A stretch of DNA of 64,000 bases from Apiospora phragmitis (Eukaryota > Ascomycota > Sordariomycetes > Amphisphaeriales > Apiosporaceae): contig JAQQWL010000012.1 in NCBI GenBank assembly GCA_038363925.1, positions 62,001 through 126,000 on the forward strand, read 5' to 3'. The notes below the pieces were generated by a model, which ran no database searches, was not told where the DNA came from, and saw only the letters and a list, made by a program, of their open reading frames with translations. Positions 53,723 to 64,000 of this stretch are shown in pieces (position 1 is the stretch's first letter; every line of letters begins with the position of its first letter). The translations under genes were made by a program, and so were the position numbers.

Positions 53723-55416
53723 TGTGTGTGTATGGGCTGGGTTTAAGGTTGTCTAAGTAAGTTCCAGTTGCAAATGTGCCTGAGAGACTTGGTCTTGGTC
53801 AGCGCTAAGGGGTAGGAATAGCGCCATTACTTATAACTTCTGAGAACGCTTCCTCGCCCATGCGGCACAGTCAGTCGCAGGGCCCTTTTTCGTTGTGCTG
53901 ACATTTTGGCGGATGGGCCGCGAGTCAAGGAACCAGCCCAGTGACTCTCTAAGTTCCTGACCAGTCAGCTTCCGGCTCGAATCCTAGGAGGGAAGGCTTT
54001 GGTGATGCAACGAAGGCTTAGCCATGTAATAAGATTTTAGCGCCCAGCTCAGGGCCATAGAGGGTGTCAACTGCATGACGATCCGTAACGTAAGTAACGT
54101 CTGCCATTTGTTCCATTCCTTTTTTGGTCCAGGCTGGCATAGAAAAAGACCCCCCGAGCTGCCGGAGCTACACGCAAAGTAAGCAATTGCGCCTCGGAAT
54201 TTGCAGTTCTCCGGCGGGAACGATAGCGACGCTTTTGAAATAGCGCTTATTATGTTTCCCTGAGTCCTGAGCTAGCGACGACGGTTGATGGCAATGAGCG
54301 ATGGGGGCGCTCGCCCGCGTAGGGCTGTAATGGCTGGTAGCACCAATCACCGTTTGCATAGCCACCCCTATTCCGGGCCTTGGGGACTTATTGGCAGGGG
54401 TCTCATCGTAACCCCACAGCGGTGGATGCGCTAAAAAGCTTGTCGTCAGTGGTCTCTCTTCTAAACGATAGCGAGATATGCGCGTCAGCAATGGAAAAGG
54501 CATACTTGACGCAATCTTCGCTTATTGATTTAGGCTGCGCATCTCTACCTATTATACTACAGTCGAATGTAGTAACCGTTAGTAGCTGATGGAGCACATG
54601 GCTCGCTATCGCATAATGGCCATCTTCATCGTCAACTTCGCGTAGCTCTCTCTCTCATGTGGATGCCCGATGGCTGTCCGAGACATGGCAGCGCCCGATG
54701 AAGGCGGCTGGACTCTACGCTTCAATGTCGCATTAACATCATCAAGCGGGAGGCCTGCCAGCACGTACCAAATGAAAGACAAACACTCTTTTACATCGTT
54801 TCGCAACCAGCGCTTTCGAGGGCAGCTAATCACCTCGGTGGCTATAATCATACGTATTGGGTGCTAACCATGTTGTTGTGTCACTCGCTCACTGGTAGGT
54901 AAGTTCGGGGGTGAAGAGGTTTCAACTTCACCTACTACCAAATCCGGGACACAACATGGTGCTTTTCAATGTAGCCACGCAGGTCAGTTGAGATGTTCTT
55001 GGTTGGGCCGAAGCAACCAAAAATCCGACCGAATGAGCGAGTGGCTGCAATAACCATTGAAGTGACTGGCATTGATTACTCAAATATGTACGTCTAAATA
55101 AATACAACTGATACGGAAGTGCTTCAGACTTAATCCAATGTCAGTAAAGGACAATACCAATATTACTCGATATTAGGGCAGGAAGGACAAGGCTTTTGTA
55201 AGCTCCAAAGGACGACCGAGCAATGACAGCAAGCCCAAATACTTGGACTGTTTATAGATGTTATACTCAGAGATGCTAAACCACCACAGTCTCATTGGTG
55301 TAGGAAGTTCGATATCGCATTTGCTTTGGCAGATGCGAAGGATGACGGCTCTCGTGTTGGGGGGTTTAAGAGTTCATCGTCACCTTAGAACGCGATTTCA
55401 AATGTGTGGTCGTACT
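53723..55416. other. Intergenic, no gene seen
   Basis: About 1.7 kb containing the OST-alpha-like promoter and the 3' side of the J-domain gene. Minus-strand frames at 54403-54597 and 54606-54851 are not recognisable. No RNA gene or repeat was supported. Confidence 0.45.
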
Positions 55417-56319
55417 TCACTTGTCGTGAGTCTCCTGTGGCGGCTGATGGACAGGAATGTTCCAGCCTTCCCTCTGCCTCAAGAAACTTTCCACTCGCTC
55501 GTGGCGGCTCAGGCCAAACTGCGCCGTCTGCCGCTTTCGTATTTCGTGGCTGATGGCCTCGTGTTTCTGCTCGTGCATCTCGACGACATCCAACGAACTC
55601 TTGGTTGCCCTCTTCGCCTGGCCCATGCTGCCGGCTATAACAAAAGCGCACAAGACCACGACGAACATCTCGTTGCTCATGAAGACAGTCTGCTGTTTCG
55701 CCTTCTCTCCGTCCCGCTCTCCGTACCACCGTTCCCAATCTTCCCAGGTCGCATTCATGCTCGGGTTCCCAGGCTCGTTCCGCCAAGACCTGTCGGCCTC
55801 ACGGTAGGCACTGTTGTCCATGGAAAGCTTCGAACCCCAGCCGGCACCGTACATATCGTACGCTCGTTTCCGGGTGGGATCCGAAAGGATCTGGTTGGCG
55901 GCCACGACGAGGCGATAGCGCTCTAGTCGGACGGCATGCGTGAGGGAGTCTGCCTTTCCAGTCTGGATATGTCGATCGGGGTGATATATCTTGACCAGGG
56001 TATAGAAGCGGGCTTTGCTGTAGGTTGCATCCCGTTTCTGGTCGAAGATCTGATACGGCGTAGGATATGGGCCTGCAGGCCAATCATGATGGTTCACGGA
56101 GGTCTCGGATCGTCTGGGGAACTTGTCGGAGACGGTAGCATATTGCCGACTGGGTGTACGGGATAATCCGCATTTCTGTCGTCGGGGTGAGGGCGTCCTG
56201 TAGCTGGGTTCCGTCGGGCGGCGCGGGCTACATGATGACGTCGTAGAAATGTTGGGCCATATAAAGGTCGGGAGGTTGGAGGAGGAGTAGAGGGCGACGG
56301 GAGCCTTCTTCAAGAGCAT
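55417..56319 (-). CDS. J-domain protein with one membrane segment, probably mitochondrial
   Basis: A single exon of 300 residues starts MLLKKAPVALYSSSNLPTF, a basic, Ser-rich leader with many Arg, resembling a mitochondrial presequence. The J domain spans about residues 85-155: PYQIFDQKRDATYSKARFYT, then LVKIYHPDRH (the HPD loop that stimulates Hsp70 ATPase), LERYRLVVAANQILSDPTR and RAYDMYGAGW. Near residue 215 a transmembrane helix MFVVVLCAFVIAGSMGQ is followed by a charged C-terminus (ETAISHEI-type helix, LSRHERVESFLRQREGW). The pattern fits fungal Jid1-like mitochondrial inner-membrane J-proteins. The frame is intact. It is divergent from dhh1, and both appear to be conserved core genes. 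Confidence 0.85.
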   Translation of the reverse strand: MLLKKAPVALYSSSNLPTFIWPNISTTSSCSPRRPTEPSYRTPSPRRQKCGLSRTPSRQYATVSDKFPRRSETSVNHHDWPAGPYPTPYQIFDQKRDATYSKARFYTLVKIYHPDRHIQTGKADSLTHAVRLERYRLVVAANQILSDPTRKRAYDMYGAGWGSKLSMDNSAYREADRSWRNEPGNPSMNATWEDWERWYGERDGEKAKQQTVFMSNEMFVVVLCAFVIAGSMGQAKRATKSSLDVVEMHEQKHEAISHEIRKRQTAQFGLSRHERVESFLRQREGWNIPVHQPPQETHDK

Positions 56320-57730
56320 TTTGATTGAGGGTTGATGAATTGATTGATACTACTACATAGTAGAGAAGTCATGGCTATGAAGAAGGAGAAGAGGAAGTAC
56401 GGAATCTAACGTTGATCAATGGATGATGAGTTCGGGAGATAAATCGGATCTCGGACAGGGTCTATGTCGTAGGTGTAGGGATGGTGCTTCTGGTAGTCAT
56501 CTGCTAACAAAGTAGGTTGGAGAGTTGTTGCGCGCCGTCGCTAGCGAAACCCAGCTCGCCAGGAATCCCCGCGCCCAGAATTCCGAATCCATGCGATGGA
56601 GGGGATTTGGAGTGGCCCATGCGCAGGATGGAGAGATGCTTGGGCAGTCAGTCACATGGGCCAAGCTTTGGATGTTCAAAGCAACCACTCGCCCGGGTCG
56701 ACTGCGAACCAGAGCAAAAAAGAAAGTGGACAAGATATACATTGATTGATCTATGTACAGTAGTCCAGTACAATGGAAGGCATGCCTTTCAATATTATTT
56801 GACTGACAGGCACAGCCCCTTGCTGGTTTCCGATCTTAGATTTGATAGAGTGATTGATTGTGTAGATGATTGGCTGGTACAAGCATGATGGAAATGCTGC
56901 CCTTGTTCTTTTTTTCTCCAGTTGTCAGAGAAAAACCAGGCAAGCATTGAAGGTGAGGGAGGGTGAGGAGTGGGTGAGCACCCAATCAATGCCCGGCCCT
57001 TTCGGATTCTCTCCACCAAAAGCAGCTAAAAATCCAAGTACTAGATGCTGCACACTATCTACACTTCCCATCCCTCACGTGCAAAATCACCCTCCACACT
57101 AGACCTCATTCCTCCAACCACCACGGTACATCAACTCCAACAGTCACACATACCACGTCTACCAGATTGATCTTGGTTTTGGAGAGCAAAACACTCAAGC
57201 TCCCAACCGTCTTGTCTACCTTTCATACGCACCTTTGCGCCTTGCGGAGTGGCATTCGCCAACAACATCTTGAAGCTTGTTCATCTGCCGGACAGCCTGC
57301 CCCAATTTCCACCAACTTCCACCCCTCATCCACCTCCCTTCCAGCTTCACCATCAGCCTGAACCGCTGCAAGACTCCTCATCTCAAAGCCCTGTCTTTGT
57401 CAACATCCCGTACCTGCATACTTCTCCGGATAAGAGCCCATCGAACCCCGGCAAGAAACCCCGCCATCTTACATCCCGCCTCCCGAAAATACCAAATCTG
57501 GTCCTGCACCGTCTTCATACACCCCTTCAACGCCGACCCGCCCAAGGCCCGCTCCTCGAATCGACTCTCTACACTGGCATTCGTGAGTTCATTGAACTCG
57601 ACCAGTTTCCGAAATACCACTCTTCGCCCTCCGACGGCCGTTCCTATCCACAAATCGGACGGAAGGCCAGCCTTGACCGCTCAATCCAGAAAGCCTACTC
57701 TTCTCTCTCTACACACAATCCACATTCGCC
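56320..57730. promoter_or_regulatory. Divergent region of J-domain gene and dhh1
   Basis: 1.4 kb between two divergent starts. The right 600 bp is CT-rich and probably a long 5' leader of dhh1, as is usual for this gene in fungi; open frames in it are compositional. No other gene seen. Confidence 0.45.
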
Positions 57731-59408
57731 ATGACGGACGAATTAGCAGACCAGATGCGGGCCTCAACCCTGGCAGATAACAATGGCTCATCAGAAGACT
57801 GGAAGAAGACTTTGAACCTCCCCAACAGGGACGGCAGACAGCAGACAGAGGTAGGTGCCTGCTCCGGCGACCCGGTCCATTTCTCTTGCCCATAGAGGTG
57901 GGGGTTTCTAACAATTTGCTTACCCTCCTTCTCAGGATGTAACGAACACGAAAGGTCTCGAATGGGAAGACTTTGCCTTAAAGCGCGACCTATTGATGGG
58001 CATTTTCGAAGCCGGCTACGAGAAACCCTCCCCTATCCAAGAAGAATCTATACCCGTGGCCCTGACCGGCCGTGATATCCTCGCCCGAGCAAAGAACGGT
58101 ACCGGCAAAACTGCCGCTTTTGTTGTGCCTACTCTGCAGCGTATCAACCCCAAAGTCAACAAGATCCAATGTCTCATTCTCGTCCCCACTCGCGAACTTG
58201 CTATGCAAACGTCGCAGGTCTGCAAAACCCTCGGAAAACATCTGGGCATCAACGTCATGGTCACCACTGGAGGAACTGGTCTACGGGATGACATTATCCG
58301 TCTGCAGGATCCCGTCCACATAGTAGTGGGCACTCCCGGACGTATTCTGGATTTGGCTGGAAAGAATGTCGCCGATCTGAGCGAATGCCCCATGTTCATC
58401 ATGGACGAGGCTGACAAGCTGTTGTCCCAAGAATTCACCCCCGTCATCGAGCAGCTGCTTCAGTTCCACCCCAAGGACCGCCAGGTCATGCTGTTCTCCG
58501 CTACCTTCCCTCTGTCTGTCAAGGACTTCTCCGACAAGAACATGGCCAACCCCTACGAAATCAACCTCATGGACGAACTCACCTACGTGGAATCACCCAA
58601 TATTATGCATTTGTGGAGGAGAAGCAGAAGGTTCACTGCTTGAACACCCTCTTCTCTAAGCTTCAGATCAACCAGTCCATCATCTTCTGCAACTCGACCA
58701 ACCGTGTGGAGCTGCTGGCCAAGAAGATTACCGAACTCGGATACTCCTGTTTCTACAGTCATGCTAAAATGGCACAACATGCGCGAAACCGAGTCTTCCA
58801 CGACTTCCGCAACGGCGTTTGCCGAAACCTCGTCTGCTCCGATCTCCTGACCCGCGGTATTGATATCCAAGCCGTTAACGTGGTCATCAACTTTGATTTC
58901 CCTAAGAACGCCGAGACCTACCTCCACCGCATTGGTCGTTCGGGTCGTTATGGTCACCTTGGTCTGGCTATCAACCTGATCAACTGGGAAGACCGCTTCA
59001 ACCTGTACAACATCGAGCGCGATCTGGGTACCGAGATCCAGCCCATCCCCGCCACCATCGATAAGGCCCTCTACGTTTACGAGAACCCCGAGAACATTCC
59101 GCGGCCCGCCAACACCCTGCCACCGCCGAGGCAACAGCAATCATCTGCTGGTACTGCCCAGAGGAATCCACAAGACCAACCCCAGCGTCAACCAACCGGG
59201 CCTGGCGCCTCCCAGGGTCGCAGCCAGCAACAAGGGCCGTCTGATTTCCGAGGCCAACCGCAGCAACAGCAGCCCGATGGTCAGCCTCGTCAATACCGCG
59301 GTAACAACCATCGTGGCGGAGGTCGCGGGCGTGGTGGCTACCAAGGTCGTGGTGGATATAACAACTACGGCAGGGGGAAGGGGCCAGCAGCCCCAACAAG
59401 CTGCCTAA
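57731..59408 (+). CDS. dhh1: DEAD-box RNA helicase Dhh1/DDX6
   Basis: Model: 57731-57850, 57936-59408, about 530 residues. Residues 45 onward show the motifs in order: [21 protein letters not shown] motif [10 protein letters not shown], motif I AKNGTGKT, Ia [24 protein letters not shown], motif II DEAD, motif III SAT, then [24 protein letters not shown] and motif [10 protein letters not shown]. The C-terminus is Gln/Pro-rich and ends in RGG repeats ([14 protein letters not shown]). Dhh1 acts in P-bodies in mRNA decapping and translational repression. One base is missing at 58581-58584 (ACC-CTA expected), so the frame breaks between LMDELT and [14 protein letters not shown] second shift at about 59380 separates RGRGKG from the expected QQPQQAA end (TAA 59406). 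For so conserved a gene these are probably sequence errors. Confidence 0.95.
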
Positions 59409-62400
59409 TTGTTCACCGCCATGACACTTCAGCAGGCCACACACATCCACCAAGACTTTGCGCAAGTTAACGTGGCCAACATCTTCTTTCCTCCTCCCTC
59501 ATCTACATTGTACATACTTCCCTTCTTATCTGGCTTGTTGATTTGTATCATACCCATCGCGCCGTCTGCATTGGTTCTCTGTTTTCTTCCAGAATCATCC
59601 CTTGGAAGGGTTTTTATCATAAAGAAGATTTCTCGAGATGCATCTGAGGACTGGAGGCCCAAGCACGGTAGGGCGGGGATGATTGATCAAAAGTGGCGTT
59701 ACGGCGTTTTGATTTTGGCAACTTTCATGGTAGCACGGCGGTGTCTTGCACGGCGAAAACAAGGCGAACTCGGTCTCATGGGCAGGGTTGGTCCTGTTTC
59801 AACGGATGCTGGCCTTTGCTTTTCGTTGGCAAGGCAAGGCAAGAGTGGTTGATACGAATAGGGTAATGACGACCTGGATGACACATGATTGCGCAACTGG
59901 GCGGGTTGGCACTCAACGTTGCAGATTCGTTCGCAAGCTTGGAACGTGGCCGGTTCTTGTCTATCCATATTATGCGACGGACAAGAGGGGGTGGCATTTA
60001 ATACCTCGAACCATATCACACGACATGGTATAGACGTGGTTTTTGGCGCAAAGGAGGGGGAGGGCTGCAACTGGCCGCCTGCTGCTCCCCTGCTTCTAGA
60101 GAATGTCGGTTATACATTCTTGGACACCAGCAAGTGTCTCCTCAGCTCAACAGAGTGAGACTTGGCGGGTGTGAAAATCGACCGTCCGCACTCTTCGACG
60201 ACGGACTCGGCAATATAGACTCAAGTTGGCATCAACAGTCGGTCGAGACGTCTTTGCTGATGACTCGGCAGGTTGTGTCTCCTTGCATGGTCTAACAAAT
60301 GAGAAAATAACAACGACAAAAAAACTTTTTTGGAGCAGAACCTGGATCGGCAAGATGGTTTTTCGCACCAGTCAACTTCATTGCATCCCACATGGATGTA
60401 TTTAATGGTCCTGGTAGGCTTCCTGGTCATCTCAGCAATTTGTAGAGACTTTAATATATGCCACTTTCTCCTTCAGCATTATGTGCCTTCGTCTCTTGAC
60501 TTGGCATGTGCTGATTTGTAACCGTTGGGTTATGGCGACTGCAAGTAGACAGATTGTCACGGGTTGTTCGTTCCCACTCTGACAAGGACAGTACTTGAAT
60601 GATGGCTATGAACTGAAACCTGCATGTGACTGGGATGTGCTGGTTGACATGGTCCAGTCAAGTGTTATGTTTTCCGAGATGAGAAAAGGGGTAGTCACGC
60701 ACTACCTTGGAAGACAGGGGCAAGTTTTTTAGCAAGCCCCTTTTCAGCTCAAAACCACAAAACATTCATGGCCTAAAATGGATAACACGAAGAATGACAG
60801 ACGGCGTGTGCAATGCGTTTGTCGCAGCATCTAGCTCCCAGTCTGTTATGCTTATTAAACATTTCCACACCTCCTGCTTTACAGGAGGGTTTTAGGGATG
60901 TCCATCATGTATTATCTCGATCTCTAGGGATGGCCATGCTAATCCCTCTTGATGGGTGAAGTACGGGAGCTCCAGGGGAAGTGATATCGTGACAACGTAC
61001 GATAATTACTGCTCATTGTCCGAATCTCGCCCGACATGTCGGGCTAATTGGCTCAGTCTTGAGTAGAGGTGTCTGACTGGGTGGCCACGTGATGGAGGTT
61101 GCGTGTTTGTCTGCCCGTCGGAAAGTCGAGTGCTGCATCAGGCCGAGATGGACCCAGGCTGTTGTACGTTATAACTAGCATGCCTTGATGAATTCCCCTC
61201 GCACTGCGTCATCGTGGCAGCCTACTTGGTACTCGGTGTCGGAAACGAAGTCGGCACTTGATCGGATTGGTGACAGAGCCTCAACCCAAGCTCGAGCTGA
61301 AAGTGACCCAACCGTCGCCGAATTGAGCGCTATAATTCGCCAATACAATGTAAATCTCCAAGGCTAGAGCCTTAATCTAACGCGTTTACATAGCGGGTGC
61401 ACATGTGGTAAATTTGGTGGTGAATTAATCTGATGTAGATTGGACGTTGAAGTTGGAGGATCGGGATCTAGCGACCAAAGCCTGTGGGTCGAGGAGATGA
61501 AAAGTCCAACGGCAGTAGTGGGTAATACCTGGTAGGGTAGCACAGCATGGTCCATCGATTTAACCGTCCCGTCTCTTGTAAGTGAGTCTTGGTTCTATCG
61601 TGGAGTAGGTGAGAAGGCACGGAAAGTGCGTGAATGGATGGTTTGATCATCTACCAGAGCCTTCCAGTGGAAGGAGAAGGTGTACAGCTTATATATCCAT
61701 GTGTGTGTGCATCGGAACTCCGACAGGTTCTACACGAAGCCAGCTATATCTGTTATAAATGTGGCGTCTTGCCCTGGTGATTGCTCAAAATGAGCTCAGG
61801 AATAGGTAAAAAATGGAAATTTCAGATCATATTGATCATCAATTCTCGTCTATGTGATGCTATATCGAACAGGGCAAGTCTTGCTCCCACGAGCCGCGAA
61901 GCGGAAGGGGCCACACATGAACGGTGAACCACCCATAACGATATGCAATCCCTCGTATTTAGCTTGGAGCTTGGTACAGTATGAGAAATATAAATGATCC
62001 GTTACCAGAACTCATAGTGAAGGGTTGGTATCTTTTGGGCCAATACCCCCTCATTAACTCCCAGCATGTGGCCTTTCAGCGGTACCCCTCTACTTGCTTC
62101 GCGTATAACCCTCGGCTACCTCCTCCTCGGTACATCTGGTCCAGTCACAGATGGCAGCCAGTCAAGCTCAGCTTAGCCCGCGTTTGGGAAGCGCGCGGAC
62201 TGCACCATCGTGAAGATAGTCTCCGGTGACTCGTGCGCTACGCTGGCATCCCGGTGTGGCATCTCGGGGGACCAGTTCTCCAAGTATAACCCCCAACATC
62301 TGCGACTCCCTTGTCCCAGGGCAGCGGGTTTGCTGTTCCGCTGGCACATTGCCTAACCTTACACCAAAGCCTTATGAGAACGGGTCATGCTACTCCGTGA

Positions 62401-63163
62401 GTCGTCGTGTTTAAGTTCTATATTGCTGGTGAATCAGTACATGACTTACACCGAACTTTCCAGTACACGGTGGGAAAGGGCGAGAGTTGTTCATCCGTTG
62501 GCGCAGAGTATAACGTAACCAACCAAACTTGATGGGGCTGGTCTGGATGCAGGAACCTTCCGGTGCTTCTGACCATCTGCTTGAGTAAAGGCACGCCGCC
62601 GTTGCCGAACGCGGTCGCCAATGCGCAATGCGACCCCACCGTCCCCAGGAATGTACCGTCTGGGGAGGGACGCAGTGGGTTGCGTACATGGCCGAGGACG
62701 TCAAGGCGAGCCGCAAGAAGAGATGGACAGGCCTCAACTTCGCCGGGACTGTGAAGTGGGCCATCGATCTCACGGGGTAATTGTTCCAGGCAATGGGATT
62801 GGGAGAGCTTGCAGCGTGAACAACAAACAGCTTGAATTAATCGTGTGAATGAGGTAAGCCCACCCCACCACCTTATCGGTGCCAAGCTATGGCTACGACA
62901 CGAAATATATCAGGCGACCAATGTACTCCGAGCCTTGTTGCGCTGATCCGTAATCCCTAACCGCTGACTGCATTACAGCTGCTTAGAATAGCCCACGTGA
63001 CGTAACGCACCCTACTTCGCCGTATATATCGTATTCTCTTACCTAACCTAGTGCTTACTTACGGGCCAATCTGTTCTCCAGTATATATACTAAGTAGTAT
63101 CCATCTTGCTTATTTAGATTCGTTAATCTAGCGCCCAGTTTCTGCTATACATACGCCACCAAA
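59409..63163. other. Long gene-free stretch
   Basis: About 3.75 kb. The first few hundred bases are the dhh1 3' UTR. The rest holds only short frames without motifs or splice structure on either strand. The last 200 bp (TATA-like TATATATAC, several TTAG/CTTA tracts) is the promoter of the membrane-protein gene at 63164. No tRNA, repeat or mobile element was identified. Confidence 0.45.
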
Positions 63164-64000
63164 ATGTCACTATACCGCCCGTCGGTCGTCATCCCGGTCT
63201 ACTCGGTCCTGGCCGGTGTTGGTTTCGCGACAACGGGATTGCGCCTTTCGGTACGCACACGGTTTGCCCGTGTCTCACTGGGCCTGGATGATTTCTTCGT
63301 GATCTTGGGAGAGATCGTAGCCGCCACGTGTACGGCGATGCAGTACTACAATGCGATCCACGGGTCCGGAGGGGAGGCCACCGATCCGGACGGCCGAACA
63401 AACGCAATCGTGGCGACCCACAAGATCGACTGGGCCATGATCGTGATCGAGAAGCCCGCCTTCGGCTTCGTCAAGCTGTCCATCCTCTTTTTCTACCACC
63501 GCGTCTTCGGCGTCTGGCCTAGCTTCCGCCGTATTAACAACGGCTTGGTCTGCCTTGTGGCCGCCTGGACGATAATCTTCACACTCGCCGACGTTCTCTT
63601 GTGCGGCGCGCATCCAGAGCTTATTTGGGGCTTTGATCAGACCGTCGCACGCCGGCAGTGCGGGCACAAGGGCGTGTTGCTGCTCGCGTTCGCTGTCACG
63701 AGCGTGGCGACGGACATGGTCCTGCTTGTGCTCCCGCTTTTCTACATTGGGCATCTCCAGATGACGACGCGGAAGAAATGGTCGTCTGGTCTCGTCTTTT
63801 TCCTGGGAATGGCGTATGTTGTTTTTCTTCTGCCCATATGCGAAATTCCTGTTCTATAGAAACTGCTCGCGGCGTTACTTACCGCCCTACTGACATATTG
63901 TTCTTACAGCTCCACCACAGCAAGTATCTTGCGACTGATCTTCTTGAGTATCGCTCTCCCGACTGGAAGGCTGGAGTTCGCCTACTCGCCACCTGCCCGA
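63164..64000 (+). CDS. Rhodopsin-like (PTH11-type) membrane protein, partial at window end
   Basis: Exon 1 63164-63813 (GT donor GTATGT), exon 2 from 63910 to the window edge. Hydrophobic segments: VVIPVYSVLAGVGFATTGLR, LGLDDFFVILGEIVAATCTA, VIEKPAFGFVKLSILFFYHR (the K-x-S-I-L-x-F-Y-x-R block of the family), NGLVCLVAAWTIIFTLADVL, CGHKGVLLLAFAVTSVATDM, VLLVLPLFYIGHLQM, then GMASTTASILRLIFLSIA after the splice. DDFF, the D-x-x-L-x-x-L-P pattern and the SxxRxIxL end are typical of PF20684. It is a putative cell-surface receptor or sensor. The C-terminal tail lies outside the window. Frame intact as far as visible. Confidence 0.85.

Noticed and set aside
53980..54000. GGCTCGAATCC resembling a tRNA T-loop
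   Set aside because: No acceptor, D or anticodon stems can be formed around it.
57167..57780. 161- and 167-codon frames upstream of and overlapping the dhh1 start
   Set aside because: Pro/Ser/His-rich translation of a CT-rich leader; typical 5' UTR composition, no family.

Overview
The window comes from a filamentous ascomycete (Pezizomycotina). Genes carry short introns of about 50-100 bp with GT-AG borders and CTAAC-like branch sites. Families restricted to or typical of such fungi are present: a class II hydrophobin, Zn2Cys6 regulators, a HET-domain protein, rhodopsin-like (PTH11-type) membrane proteins, several P450s and a bifunctional fungal diterpene cyclase. A class II hydrophobin points towards Sordariomycetes or Leotiomycetes; I cannot name the genus.

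Layout. 0-3.7 kb is a gene graveyard (GH5-like hydrolase relic, sugar-transporter relic, Zn2Cys6-regulator relic). 3.7-11.4 kb holds a P450, a MYND-finger protein, a classical SDR and an atypical SDR-like protein. 12.6-15.7 kb holds a tyrosinase relic, an unrecognised coding fragment and an SDR relic. 16.2-22.7 kb holds a secreted beta-lactamase-fold protein that has lost its catalytic residues, a Zn2Cys6 regulator, an SDR with a hydrophobic tail and a short F-box protein. 23.3-24.4 kb is a relic of a berberine-bridge-type FAD oxidase. 24.4-31.1 kb is gene-poor with decayed fragments. At 31.2 kb there is a hydrophobin and at 32.8 kb a maltose-permease-like transporter.

The most interesting part is 34.8-48.5 kb, a probable diterpenoid biosynthetic cluster: P450, rhodopsin-like membrane protein, ent-kaurene-oxidase-like P450, 14-TM-type MFS exporter, glutathione S-transferase and a full-length bifunctional copalyl diphosphate synthase/kaurene synthase-type cyclase with its class II (DADD) and class I (DEYME, NDYG...SRD...E) motifs readable. 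Its six genes form three consecutive divergent pairs. No GGPP synthase is visible in the window. A decayed HET-domain gene follows at 49.1-51.8 kb, then an organic-solute-transporter-alpha-like protein. From 55.4 kb conserved core genes appear (a J-domain protein and the DEAD-box helicase Dhh1), and a rhodopsin-like membrane protein runs off the right end.

Two kinds of lesion recur and should be kept apart. (1) Single-base frameshifts occur in otherwise well-preserved genes, including the highly conserved dhh1. This suggests consensus errors, at least in part, so frameshifted cluster genes should not be called dead without read support. (2) Relics of tyrosinase, FAD oxidase and GH5 carry TAG stops where CAG (Gln) or TGG (Trp) is expected, which is compatible with C-to-T change at CpA (RIP-like). 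Exon borders below were worked out by hand from reading frame, GT/GC-AG borders and family similarity.
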